NCBI GenBank assembly: GCA_014860005.1
Contig: JACZKP010000078.1
Coordinates: 14,883 to 78,882, forward strand
Origin: Verrucomicrobiota bacterium
GTDB lineage: Bacteria; Verrucomicrobiota; Verrucomicrobiae; Limisphaerales; UBA11358
Direction: 5' to 3'
DNA: 64,000 nucleotides
The translations under genes were made by a program, and so were the position numbers. Shown here in pieces: positions 16,763 through 25,002 of the stretch; positions within the stretch are counted from its first letter, which is position 1; every line of letters starts with the position of its first letter. The notes under the pieces were generated by a model that was not told the origin of the DNA, did no database searches, and saw only the letters and a program-made list of their open reading frames with translations.

Positions 16763-18187
16763 TCAGGCTGAACCCGTGAGTGATTTCAAGTCCGCCCGCA
16801 CGGTTTGATAAGTGATGTTGTAGGCCAGGACTTCGGGATCAGGTTCGATGCCCCAGTGCCGGCAGGCGTCCTGATAGACCTCTGGCCACCAGTTGCGGTG
16901 TTGCGTGAGTCCCTGCGTGCGCCAGTCTTCCCAGTTCAGTAGCACCCGTGACCAGCATTCGTCGCCGTATTTGACGGCTTCCTGCGCGTTTCTGAACTCC
17001 TTCAAATACCAGTCGCGCCCGATGCGCGCGTGCAGAACTTCGTCCGCCCAATCGTAATCCTGAAACAGCGCCGCCAGCGGATTATGCGAGGCGAGGGCAA
17101 CTTCCCACTCGAAGCGTTTACCGCTCTTGGGCATCAACCCCTGCTCGATGAAGTAGAGCACCGCGTGGCGTTCAATGGGCTTGAGCTGCGTGTTCAGCGC
17201 GAGGGCCCAAGTGTGGTTGATCATCACTTTCTTCGGCCAGTCAATCCCGAGTTGCGCGAAGCCGACTTCCCCCATCATTGCGTGGCGGGCCTCATCCCAA
17301 AGCTGTCGTGTCATGTCCCGGTAATAGCTCCAGGGTTTGTCCGGTGTCTCCGTGATGATGCTGGCCATCATTTCCGGAACGTCCACTTCGCGCAGACGTT
17401 TGTAAAACATCATCAGTGTTTTCGGCTCCGGGGCGAATTTCTCGTCATAAAGAAACACCTCGGCATTCACGCCCATATTGAACGGATCGGGGAAACGTTC
17501 GTCGCGCTTGGGGACGCCGTCGTAGTGATATGGCTGTGTCGAGTGAAGTCGTGCGGGACTGCTGCCGCTAAGGATTTTGGTTCCGTCCATGCCGCCTGCC
17601 GCGGCCAGCGCCGAGTCCAACAACGCGAGCCACGGCTGCATGCGCTCACGGCTCGGCGTATCCACAATGGATGCCAGACATTGCGCGCCGAATTCGAGCA
17701 TGTCTTCAATCTCCAACAGCGCGAACCGGCAGAGCCGGACGGACGGCGCATCCGCCAACGGATTGGTGTCGGCCTGGTGTCGCTTCAACGCGGCCTTGAG
17801 GGCGGGCAACGCTTTTTCATAAATGCCGAACAGCAATTCCTCCGTCGTCGGTGCGCTGAGAATTTCGTCGAAAAAAATCTCCAGATTCGGATCGGGCACT
17901 TGATCCAGCCCCAACGGCGGTTCGCGCATTTCGCCGACGCGCTGGCGCAGAGCAGAAACGTGTTCCGCGCAGTAATGGGCGTGCAGGCTGAAGGCCATCT
18001 TCAGCTCATAAACCGGCTCGGCCGTCAGGCGCGCGGTAAAGATCTGGTGCAGCCGCTTGAACGCGTAGTGATGGCGCTTGAGCCGGCGCACGGATTCTTC
18101 GACGGACAGTCCGGGCTTCATGGCGTCAGCCAGCGAACCGAGGCCGGCCAACGGGGGCAGATTGCGATAGGATTGGGCAGTGTTCAT
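16763..18187 (-). CDS. Ferritin-like (di-iron fold) conserved hypothetical protein
   Basis: A 474-residue helical protein with features of the ferritin-like superfamily. Candidate metal ligands are in YELKMAFSLHAHYCAEH (about residues 60-76), ALLEIEDMLEFG (about 155-167) and LWDEARHAMMGEVGF (about 294-308), where ExxH pairs recur as in carboxylate-bridged di-iron proteins. The C-terminal third contains YDWADEVLHARIGRDWYLKEF, a further helix with Glu/His. No signal peptide is visible, so it is probably cytosolic. The function is unknown: oxidation or oxygenation of a small molecule would fit the fold, but this is inference. ATG at 18187 gives the natural N-terminus. It is divergent from the Sel1-repeat gene. 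Confidence 0.72.
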   Translation of the reverse strand: MNTAQSYRNLPPLAGLGSLADAMKPGLSVEESVRRLKRHHYAFKRLHQIFTARLTAEPVYELKMAFSLHAHYCAEHVSALRQRVGEMREPPLGLDQVPDPNLEIFFDEILSAPTTEELLFGIYEKALPALKAALKRHQADTNPLADAPSVRLCRFALLEIEDMLEFGAQCLASIVDTPSRERMQPWLALLDSALAAAGGMDGTKILSGSSPARLHSTQPYHYDGVPKRDERFPDPFNMGVNAEVFLYDEKFAPEPKTLMMFYKRLREVDVPEMMASIITETPDKPWSYYRDMTRQLWDEARHAMMGEVGFAQLGIDWPKKVMINHTWALALNTQLKPIERHAVLYFIEQGLMPKSGKRFEWEVALASHNPLAALFQDYDWADEVLHARIGRDWYLKEFRNAQEAVKYGDECWSRVLLNWEDWRTQGLTQHRNWWPEVYQDACRHWGIEPDPEVLAYNITYQTVRADLKSLTGSA

Positions 18188-18367
18188 AGCGTATCAGGCT
18201 GTGGCCTCATGCTAACACCAGTGCGGAGAAGTTCGACAGGAATTTGTGACGCGCGACGTTGAGCGTTGAAACGCAACTTGAATTCCACGGACTTGACCTT
18301 ATTCTCTGCATCGGAGCGGCGGCGAACGTGCGGCCGCGCCAACAGAATTTCACCGCCAGCGCATCGC

Positions 18368-19075
18368 ATGAGCAACAATCGCCGGACATGGCAGTCGTTT
18401 GAGGAAATGCACAAGGCCGCCGTGGCGGGTGACCCGCAGGCCCAATCGTACCTCGGCGTCTGTTATCAGACCGGCCAAGGCACCAAGCAGGATTATCAGG
18501 AGGCGGTTAGATGGTTTCGTCGCGCCGCCGAACAGAATGATCCGGTGGCCCAATGCTACCTGGGCTTTTGCTTTCTGGCTGGCCAGGGTGTGCCGCAGGA
18601 GTTTGGCGAGGCTGCCAAGTGGTTTCGTGAGGCAGCCGAACAAGGCGATCCTGCAGCGCAGTTCAATCTCGGCATGCTTTACGAAACCGGCCAGGGAGTG
18701 CCGCAGAACTACGCCGAGGCGGTCAAGTGGTATCACTCCGCCGCCGAAGCCGGTGAACCGCAGGCGCAGTTCAACCTCGGCGTGTTTTACGAACAGGGTC
18801 AGGTGGTTCCGCAGAACTTCACCGAGGCGGCGAACTGGTATCGGCGTGCTGCCGAACAGGAAGTTGCTCCCGCCCAGTGCAACCTGGGATTGTGCTACCA
18901 GACCGGGCGCGGCGTGCCGCAGGACACCCAGCAGGCGGTCCGGTGGTTTATCCGCGCCGCGCGTCAGGGTGACAAGACCGCGCAACATAACCTGGGTGTT
19001 CACTATGCCTCGGTTGAAGCCGTGCAGGAAATTACCAGTCAGGTCGAGCCGACGCCGGACCCGGAAAATTCCTGA
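18368..19075 (+). CDS. Sel1-like (tetratricopeptide-type) repeat protein
   Basis: The 235-residue protein consists almost entirely of Sel1-like repeats of 36 residues. At least six copies follow the pattern A..GDPQAQxxLGxxYxxGQGVPQ(D/N)YxEAVxWFxxAAEQ. Such alpha-solenoids mediate protein-protein contacts. I start at the ATG at 18368 (MSNNRRTWQSFEEMHKAA), directly before the first repeat; the frame is open from 18266 but that part looks non-coding. No signal peptide is visible, so location is uncertain. It lies 130 bp upstream of the NupC-type transporter on the same strand, with a small perfect hairpin between them. No partner is obvious from context. Confidence 0.85.
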   Translation: MSNNRRTWQSFEEMHKAAVAGDPQAQSYLGVCYQTGQGTKQDYQEAVRWFRRAAEQNDPVAQCYLGFCFLAGQGVPQEFGEAAKWFREAAEQGDPAAQFNLGMLYETGQGVPQNYAEAVKWYHSAAEAGEPQAQFNLGVFYEQGQVVPQNFTEAANWYRRAAEQEVAPAQCNLGLCYQTGRGVPQDTQQAVRWFIRAARQGDKTAQHNLGVHYASVEAVQEITSQVEPTPDPENS

Positions 19076-19128
19076 AGCGCGAGCCGGCATCAAGGACTTC
19101 TGGCACCGGCAATTCCCACCTCACGCGC

Positions 19129-19142
19129 CGGACTGAAGTCCG
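19129..19142. repeat. Small perfect palindrome
   Basis: CGGACT, GA, AGTCCG forms a perfect 6-bp stem with a 2-bp centre between the Sel1 and NupC genes. It lacks a following T-tract and resembles the stem of the palindromic repeats seen elsewhere in the window. It may be a decayed REP copy. Confidence 0.4.
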
Positions 19143-19205
19143 CAGTGACACCTTCCGCCCACTCAACCCTCGACTCGAATTCGCCGCCTCGCTACCGTCC
19201 GCACC

Positions 19206-20450
19206 ATGCAACTCAAGGTCGTCAGCCTGCTGGGGTTGGTCGTGTTTATTGGACTTGCGTGGTCGCTGTCGTATCACCGCAAGTGCTTTCCCTGGCGCAC
19301 CGTCCTCAGCGGCCTGGCCCTGCAATTGGGTTTCGCCCTGCTGATCCTTAAGACCGAGCCTGGCCGCGACTTGTTCGCCTTCGCGCAAATGGCCGCCCAG
19401 AAGCTCATCGAAGTCTCCATCGAAGGCGCGAAGATGGTGTTTGGCCCGCTCGCTAACGAGGTGCTCCTGACCGAGAAGTTGGGACCGGGCAACGCCTTCA
19501 TTTTCGTTGTGACCGTGTCGGCCACGATCATTGTCGTCTCCGCCATTTCCGCATTGCTCTACCACTGGGGAGTGCTGCAACTCATCGTGCGCGGTGTGGC
19601 CTGGGTCATGCAGCGCGTGATGGGAACCAGCGGCAGCGAAAGCCTCGCCGCAGCCGCGAACATTTTCATGGGCCAGACTGAAGCGCCGCTGGTGGTGCGT
19701 CCCTATTTGGCGCGCATGACCCAAAGCGAAATCATGGCGCTGATGACCGGCGGCATGGCGACCATTGCGGGTGGCGTGCTCGCGGCTTATGTGTCGTTCG
19801 GCATGGACGCCGGACATTTGCTCACCGCGTCAGTGATGAGCGCCCCGGCGGCGCTGGTCATGGCCAAGATTCTCCTGCCGGAAACCGAAAAAAGCGAAAC
19901 GGCCGCAGGCGCCTCCGCCAAGGTGGAGCGGGAGACGGCGAACGGTCTGGACGCGCTTTGCCATGGTGCGAGTGAGGGCATGAAACTTTCGCTCAACGTC
20001 ATGGCGATGTTGATCGCCTTCGTCGCCGTCGTGGCGCTCGCGAATTTCCTGATCGCCTGGCCGCAACGCAGCTTGGGCGTGGTGGACCCGATCACCCTGG
20101 AACGACTGGTCGGCTGGATCAATGCGCCGTTCGCCTGGCTGCTCGGGGTGCCGGGCAAGGATTGCCTGGCGGTCGGCCAGGTGCTGGGCGAGCGCATCGT
20201 GCTCAATGAATTCATCGGCTATTTCACGCTCAAGGATTTGAAGGAAACCCTCGATCCGCGCAGCTTCACTATTGCCACGTACGCGCTCTGTGGGTTTGCC
20301 AATTTTGCCAGCATCGCCATTCAAATCGGCGGCATCGGTTCGCTCGTGCCCAGCCGGCGGGGCGATCTGGCGAAGCTCGGCCTCCGCGCCATGCTGGGCG
20401 GATTGCTCGCGAGTTATTTGACCGCCACGATTGCGGGGTTGCTCCTGTGA
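19206..20450 (+). CDS. nupC: Concentrative nucleoside transporter (NupC/CNT family)
   Basis: The 414-residue inner-membrane protein is a CNT-family symporter that should bring nucleosides into the cell with sodium or protons. The family core is clear: an N-terminal segment typical of CNTs (WRTVLSGLALQLGFALLIL), ESLAAAANIFMGQTEAPL at about residues 145-162 (the substrate-binding GQTEAP loop), MTGGMATIAGGVLAAY, SAPAALVMAKILLPE, and a late FANFASIAIQIGGIGSL. About ten hydrophobic segments are visible. ATG at 19206 gives a normal N-terminus. It is not obviously in an operon with nucleoside catabolic genes. Confidence 0.93.
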   Translation: MQLKVVSLLGLVVFIGLAWSLSYHRKCFPWRTVLSGLALQLGFALLILKTEPGRDLFAFAQMAAQKLIEVSIEGAKMVFGPLANEVLLTEKLGPGNAFIFVVTVSATIIVVSAISALLYHWGVLQLIVRGVAWVMQRVMGTSGSESLAAAANIFMGQTEAPLVVRPYLARMTQSEIMALMTGGMATIAGGVLAAYVSFGMDAGHLLTASVMSAPAALVMAKILLPETEKSETAAGASAKVERETANGLDALCHGASEGMKLSLNVMAMLIAFVAVVALANFLIAWPQRSLGVVDPITLERLVGWINAPFAWLLGVPGKDCLAVGQVLGERIVLNEFIGYFTLKDLKETLDPRSFTIATYALCGFANFASIAIQIGGIGSLVPSRRGDLAKLGLRAMLGGLLASYLTATIAGLLL

Positions 20451-20546
20451 CCCGCACCGGTGTCATCGGTCGCATCGTCCAACTGCCATAGCCAAAGGGC
20501 TTCGTGTTCCTGGTGAACCCGAACTCCGAAGATGGCAATTGGTGGC

Positions 20547-20677
20547 TGCGACGCCCCGTCGCAGAATTGTGCCGCCGACGCCCTCGTCGCCAGTTGAGTG
20601 GCAGTTTTCCGGGGTTGTCCGAAGCAATGCGACGCGGGCGTCGCAACCACTCTGTGGCGACGGGGCGTCGCCGCTAC
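20547..20677. repeat. Cluster of GC-rich palindromes (REP-like)
   Basis: Three clear hairpins lie in the gap between nupC and the PEP-CTERM gene: TGCGAC with GTCGCA (20547-20563), TGCGACGC with GCGTCGCA (20628-20645), and GGCGAC with GTCGCC (20656-20672). The last is followed by GCTAC, so read on the minus strand it begins with GTAG, the flank typical of REP elements moved by RAYT transposases. The intervening part also contains a weaker GACG/CGTC stem. The rest of the 344-bp gap holds no gene. Confidence 0.65.
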
Positions 20678-20735
20678 GCGCGCAGGACTGCTTCGGAATT
20701 TGGGTTGAAACCAACCTCTTGGCCGAGTTTTCAAA

Positions 20736-20768
20736 TGAAAAAAAGGCGCAGCATGGGGCTGCGCCTTT
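20736..20768 (-). terminator. Intrinsic terminator of the PEP-CTERM gene
   Basis: AAAGGCGCAGC (20742-20752) and GCTGCGCCTTT (20758-20768) form a perfect 11-bp stem with a 5-base loop. On the minus strand it is followed by a run of seven T residues. It lies 27 bp past the PEP-CTERM gene's stop, in the correct orientation. Confidence 0.88.
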
Positions 20769-20794
20769 GGGGAAAAACAAGCATTAACGGCGAA

Positions 20795-21721
20795 TCAGCT
20801 TCGGCGGCGACGAACCATCCACAAGGCTGCCAGACCGAGGCCCAGCAATCCCAATGTGCCGGGTTCCGGAACGGGATTCGCTCCACCAAAGTTCATATCC
20901 GTGATGACTTTGTTAACGAAGCGTGGATCGCTGGCGCTGGTGAAGGTGAAGGCCAGCGGATCTGCGGCGGTGCCATTCACCCTGGCGCCGAACCAATCGT
21001 CTGCCGTTGAACCGGTGGATTCTCCAATCCGGCCAACAAAGAAACCAGTACCGGTGCCAGCAGGCACGTCAACGATGTTGCCATATTCACTCCCGCCCAC
21101 TCCTCCGATGCGCAAGGTGATGGTGCCATAGGAAAAATCCGTCGCTCCAGCGCTAACCCCATCCATGATCCCCACCGAATCAACCACGGTCCAGCCCGTT
21201 GGTAAATCGAGCAACCCGTCGTTGTCTGAATCCAGATCGAGGGTCAGGGTTGGCGCGTCGCCAGTCCCAATGTTAACCAGCAAAATTGTAGTAGCTGAGT
21301 TTTCGAGATCCAACTGGTTCGGATTCCCATCCGCTTGATAACCGATGGTGTTGTTCCCGTTGGTGCCCCAGCCCTGTCCGATGGTGTTCTGAATCACGCT
21401 TGCGCCGACAGCGATGGGTGCATAGGCCGACAAGTTTTGCAGCGCAATTAAGTAACCGTTTGCTCCAATCGAAGCTGAACCCAGGTCAAAGAACTGATTG
21501 ATGTCACCGCGCCCGGTGGTCCCCTGACCCTCCAGACTGAGAAGGTAGTAACCAGCAAGCGACAAATTCGGAGTCCCTCGAAGTTCAAAAAACTCATTTC
21601 CAACCGTGGCCGAACTGTCACCTCCGGGCGGGTTGGCAAAAACACTGTTGATAAGGACTTGGGCACTTGCAGGCGCGGCAATGAGGGTTGCCGCAGTGAA
21701 TGAAATTAGGAACTTTTTCAT
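20795..21721 (-). CDS. PEP-CTERM sorting domain protein with lamin-tail-like region
   Basis: A 308-residue exported protein with a clear signal peptide (MKKFLISFTAATLIAAPASA) and a C-terminal PEP-CTERM tripartite tail: PVPEPGTLGLLGLG, then a short hydrophobic helix, then MVRRRRS. PEP-CTERM tails direct sorting by an EpsH/XrtA-type exosortase, usually in exopolysaccharide-producing Gram-negative bacteria. The middle part starts VLINSVFANPPGGDSSATVGNEFFELRG, resembling the start of lamin-tail domains, with a DLDSDNDGLLDLP acidic segment. No exosortase is in this window. An intrinsic terminator follows directly. The gene stands alone, divergent from dus. Confidence 0.92.
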   Translation of the reverse strand: MKKFLISFTAATLIAAPASAQVLINSVFANPPGGDSSATVGNEFFELRGTPNLSLAGYYLLSLEGQGTTGRGDINQFFDLGSASIGANGYLIALQNLSAYAPIAVGASVIQNTIGQGWGTNGNNTIGYQADGNPNQLDLENSATTILLVNIGTGDAPTLTLDLDSDNDGLLDLPTGWTVVDSVGIMDGVSAGATDFSYGTITLRIGGVGGSEYGNIVDVPAGTGTGFFVGRIGESTGSTADDWFGARVNGTAADPLAFTFTSASDPRFVNKVITDMNFGGANPVPEPGTLGLLGLGLAALWMVRRRRS

Positions 21722-21900
21722 AGGCGTTTCTGATATCTGTTCACTGAGTCTAATGTGATGTGAGACTGACGATCTCTGCTTGGTGCGTCAATGGAAAACC
21801 ATGAAAACCCAAAAAAAGTCACAATCTTCCCGGTTGACGGAGAGTCACGAAAACTTTGCCGGAAGCGTGTCTTTGGTCTGACTTTCGATATACTGCCGGC

Positions 21901-23100
21901 GTGCGTATTGGCTCGCTGAGTTTGACCTCGAATTTGTTCCTCTCGCCGCTGGCGGGTTACACTAACCTGCCCTTCCGGCTCGTGGTGCGGGAAATCGGCG
22001 GCGTGGGCTTTTGCACCACCGATCTGGTCAATGCCCGGTCACTGCTCGAGAAACGTCCCAAAGCTCTCAAGCTCATCGAATCATGTCCCGCCGACCAGCC
22101 GCTCGCCGTGCAATTGTTCGGCAGTGTGCCGGAAGAAATGCGCGACGCGGCGGCTTTCCTCGAGTCGCTGGGAGTGGCTTGCGTGGACATCAACATGGGT
22201 TGTCCCGTGCGCAAGGTCTGCAATGTGGGCGGCGGGTCAGCCATGATGGCGGAACTGGACAAAACCGCCGCGCTCGTCCGCGGCATGGTCAATGCCTTGA
22301 GAATTCCGGTCACGGCCAAAATGCGCCTGGGCTGGGACGACCAGAACATCACCGCGCCGGACCTGGCAAGCGCGTTGGAAGACGTGGGGGTGGCGGCGAT
22401 CTTTGTGCATGGGCGCACGCGGGAACAGGGTTTCGGCGGCACCGTGAATCTCGCGGGCATCCGCGCGGTGGCACAGGCGGTGAAATCCATTCCCGTCATC
22501 GGTAATGGCGATGTAACTACGCCCCAGGCTGCAAGGAAAATGATGGATGCGACCGGCTGCAGCGGCGTAAGCATTGGGCGTGGCGCGTTCTACGATCCTT
22601 GGGTTTTCAAACGGACGTTGCATTTCCTCCAAACCTCCGGTAGCAGCGGACGTGAGTCCGCTCCAATGTCACCCTCATCTTCCCGCAGGCTCGAAAACGA
22701 GCCGACTCACGTCGGCTGCTACGAGGAGAAAGTTGGCGAAATCCTGCCGGAGGCGACCTTCGACGAACGCGTACGCGTGTTGTGCCGGCATCTGGATTTG
22801 ATGATCGACATTTTTGGCGAGGAACTTGGTTGCCGCATGTTCCGCAAGGTCGCGCCCATGTATTCCCGCCGCTTTGGCCCGGCGAGCGAATTCAACAAGC
22901 GCGTGGTGCTGGTTTCCACGAAGGCACAGTTCCAAGACGTGCTGGAGAATTACCTGAACTGGCGGCGCCAGTTTCTGGACGAGCGCGGCGAGCTACAGCC
23001 GCGTTTCCGGCCGCCGCCAATGGTCGCGTCGTTCATGCAGGCAGACGATACGCCACCGCAGAAGATTGCCGTGCCCAAAGGCCCGGTGGAAGTTTGGTGA
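21901..23100 (+). CDS. tRNA-dihydrouridine synthase with a REP-encoded internal insert
   Basis: This FMN-dependent enzyme reduces uridine to dihydrouridine in tRNA. The 399-residue protein has the Dus TIM-barrel: LSPLAGYTNLPFR at the N-terminus, the catalytic cysteine in VDINMGCPVRKV near residue 100, the phosphate-binding TAKMRLGWDD, FVHGRTREQGF, VIGNGDV and GVSIGRGAFYDPW. I start at GTG 21901 (MRIGSLSLTSNLFLSPLAG), which matches family N-termini; the frame opens earlier without support. Between the barrel and the helical tRNA-binding domain, residues 247-274 are translated from an 83-bp paired palindromic repeat (22640-22722), an insert I would not expect in homologues. The frame is kept, so the enzyme is probably still made. 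The PPOX gene follows after 20 bp. Confidence 0.93.
   Translation: MRIGSLSLTSNLFLSPLAGYTNLPFRLVVREIGGVGFCTTDLVNARSLLEKRPKALKLIESCPADQPLAVQLFGSVPEEMRDAAAFLESLGVACVDINMGCPVRKVCNVGGGSAMMAELDKTAALVRGMVNALRIPVTAKMRLGWDDQNITAPDLASALEDVGVAAIFVHGRTREQGFGGTVNLAGIRAVAQAVKSIPVIGNGDVTTPQAARKMMDATGCSGVSIGRGAFYDPWVFKRTLHFLQTSGSSGRESAPMSPSSSRRLENEPTHVGCYEEKVGEILPEATFDERVRVLCRHLDLMIDIFGEELGCRMFRKVAPMYSRRFGPASEFNKRVVLVSTKAQFQDVLENYLNWRRQFLDERGELQPRFRPPPMVASFMQADDTPPQKIAVPKGPVEVW
22640..22722. repeat. Paired REP (BIME-like) element inside the dus coding sequence
   Basis: The left arm begins GTAGCA and holds GCGGAC-gtga-GTCCGC; the right arm holds GCCGAC-tcac-GTCGGC and ends TGCTAC. The arms (22640-22663 and 22699-22722) are inverted copies matching at 22 of 24 positions. 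The two differences compensate within each small hairpin. GTAG at both outer ends is the classic REP flank recognised by RAYT-type transposases. The element stays in frame with dus. Confidence 0.85.
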
Positions 23101-23120
23101 ACCTGCGTTGAAGTAGAATT

Positions 23121-23672
23121 ATGAGCAAGCAAGTCCCTGAAATCACCGCGGAACTCGCCGAATGGATGGCGCAGCAGCGGGTGTTTTTCGTCGCCTCTGC
23201 GCCATTGGCGGCCAGCGGTCATGTGAATTGTTCGCCCAAAGGCGGGGAGGCGTTTCGCGTGCTCGACCCGCGGGCCGTGGCGTATCTCGATTACACGGGC
23301 AGTGGCGCGGAAACCGCCGCGCATCTCCGCGAGAACGGACGCCTCGTGATCATGTTTTGCGCCTTCGAGGGTTCACCCCGAATCCTGCGCCTGCATGGCC
23401 ATGGCGAAGTGCTGGAAACCAACCATCCCGAGTTCGCGGAACTAAGTGCGTTGTTCCGACCCAATCCGGGCACGCGCGCCATCGTGCGCGTGAACGTGAC
23501 GCGGGTTTCAACCTCCTGCGGGTATTCCGTTCCGTTGTACGAGCATCGTGGCCAACGCGCCGTACTCGACAAATGGGCCACCACCAAGGGCGCCGATGGA
23601 CTGCGTGATTACCGGCGACAGAAGAATCAACGAAGTATTGACGGCCTGCCGGCACTGACGGACGTAGATTGA
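23121..23672 (+). CDS. Pyridoxamine 5'-phosphate oxidase-family protein
   Basis: A 183-residue split-barrel flavoprotein-like protein. The N-terminal part (ELAEWMAQQRVFFVASAPLAASGHVNCSPKGG) and the following VLDPRAVAYLDYTGSGAETAAHLRENGRLVIMF and RILRLHGHGEVLE blocks match the PPOX/FMN-binding split-barrel group that is longer than typical PNPOx and of unknown substrate. No signal peptide is seen. It follows dus by 20 bp on the same strand and may be co-transcribed. Members of this group bind FMN or F420 and reduce varied small molecules; true pyridoxal phosphate synthesis is unlikely because the canonical PdxH substrate residues are not evident. Confidence 0.85.
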   Translation: MSKQVPEITAELAEWMAQQRVFFVASAPLAASGHVNCSPKGGEAFRVLDPRAVAYLDYTGSGAETAAHLRENGRLVIMFCAFEGSPRILRLHGHGEVLETNHPEFAELSALFRPNPGTRAIVRVNVTRVSTSCGYSVPLYEHRGQRAVLDKWATTKGADGLRDYRRQKNQRSIDGLPALTDVD

Positions 23673-23682
23673 AGATCAACGT

Positions 23683-25002
23683 TCATCCTCTCGGCCTGAC
23701 GTTCCACAAGAACGCCAGCAGGATGATGCCCATCACGGTGCAACCGACCACGCACCACAAGGCCGCGTCCCAACTGTAATGTTGCGCCACCCAACCCATG
23801 CCCTTGCCTTGGATCACACGCCCGACATAACCGAAGAAGCCTACGAATCCCGCCGCCGTGCCCACGGCTTTCTTCGAGGTCAGGTCCAGAGACATCACGC
23901 CGGAAAACATCACGGGCACATACACGAGAAAACCGATCACGCCAAAGAGCACCATGTCCACCCACAGCAACTCGGCTGGCACGAAGGCGATGGCGGCGAA
24001 AGCGAACACCAGCGGTATCATCGCGATCACACTCACCCGGGCGCGGTAGCCTCCCAATTTATCGGACAGCCAGCCCATCGTGAGCATGCCGGCGGCACCG
24101 GCGAATTCAATGATCGTGGTGCTGAAGCCGCCCGCGGTGAGCGACGCACCTTTCACCTCCTTGAGATACGTTGGCCCCCAATCCACCATCGCATAGCGGG
24201 CGATATAGACGAAGACATTGGCCAGCGCGAGAATCCACAACAGTTTGTTGGGGAAGATGTATTTCATCAGCAACTCGCGCGCGGAGAGTTCGCGCTCGTG
24301 CTGCTCCTTTTCGTCCGGCGGCCAGTCGTTCTTGTATTCCTCGATCGCCGGCAGGCCGACCGATTGCGGCGTGTCGCGCATCCGCCAGAAAAGATAAACC
24401 GCCCCGAGCACCGCGATGACGCCGGGCACGTAGAAGGCCGATTGCCAGCCCCATTGCTGCGCCGACCAGGCTGCCACCACACCTGCAATGCCGCCGCCGA
24501 GGTTGTGCGAGATGTTCCAGACGCCGAAAATGGTGCCGCGTTCGCGCGAACTGTACCAGTGCGAAAGCCCGCGCGCACAGGGACCGTACCCCATGCCCTG
24601 CACGAAACCGTTAAGCGTCCAGAGCAGCAGGTGACCCCAGTAATTTGAAGTGGCGCCGAAAAGGAAGTTCAGCCCGGCGGTCAGCAACATGCCAAAGGCG
24701 ATGTATTTGCGCGCATCGCTGCGATCGGCAAAGTAGCCCATGATGAACTTGCCCAGGCCGTAGGCGATGGCCGTGCCGGCGAGAATGTCGCCGATCATGG
24801 ATTTGTCATAACTCAGCGCCTCGCCAATTTCCTTGGCCACCGGCGCGAAGTTGTTGCGGACGATGTAGAACATGGCATACGCCATGAACGCCGCTTCGAA
24901 GACGCGCCAGCGGTAAGCGGGATAAAGCCGATCCACCTCGGCTGGGGAAAGCCGCGGGGTATGTGGAGCGGGCCTAAACCACCGGAAGACTTGATTGCGC
25001 AT
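23683..25002 (-). CDS. glpT: Glycerol-3-phosphate transporter-like MFS protein (organophosphate:Pi antiporter family)
   Basis: The 439-residue inner-membrane protein belongs to the organophosphate:phosphate antiporter branch of the major facilitator superfamily. Supporting features are YPAYRWRVFEAAFMAYAMFYIVRNNF at the N-terminus, GKFIMGYFADRSDARKY in the loop between helices 2 and 3, and LLLWTLNGFVQGMGYGPCARGLSHWYSSRERGTIFGVWNISHNLGGG, the family signature region. About twelve hydrophobic segments are visible. The start (25002) overlaps the end of glpD by 29 bp, so it is the last gene of the HAD phosphatase-glpD-glpT operon; this context supports glycerol 3-phosphate as substrate. A hexose-phosphate or phosphoglycerate transporter cannot be excluded by sequence alone. 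Confidence 0.9.
   Translation of the reverse strand: MRNQVFRWFRPAPHTPRLSPAEVDRLYPAYRWRVFEAAFMAYAMFYIVRNNFAPVAKEIGEALSYDKSMIGDILAGTAIAYGLGKFIMGYFADRSDARKYIAFGMLLTAGLNFLFGATSNYWGHLLLWTLNGFVQGMGYGPCARGLSHWYSSRERGTIFGVWNISHNLGGGIAGVVAAWSAQQWGWQSAFYVPGVIAVLGAVYLFWRMRDTPQSVGLPAIEEYKNDWPPDEKEQHERELSARELLMKYIFPNKLLWILALANVFVYIARYAMVDWGPTYLKEVKGASLTAGGFSTTIIEFAGAAGMLTMGWLSDKLGGYRARVSVIAMIPLVFAFAAIAFVPAELLWVDMVLFGVIGFLVYVPVMFSGVMSLDLTSKKAVGTAAGFVGFFGYVGRVIQGKGMGWVAQHYSWDAALWCVVGCTVMGIILLAFLWNVRPRG

Noticed and set aside
17030..18262. 410-codon frame antisense to the ferritin-like gene
   Set aside because: Composition is unlike real protein (His/Arg/Gln-rich) and no start context or domain is visible.
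20547..20677. Possible CRISPR array
   Set aside because: The hairpins differ in sequence and spacing and there are no regular spacers or cas genes nearby.
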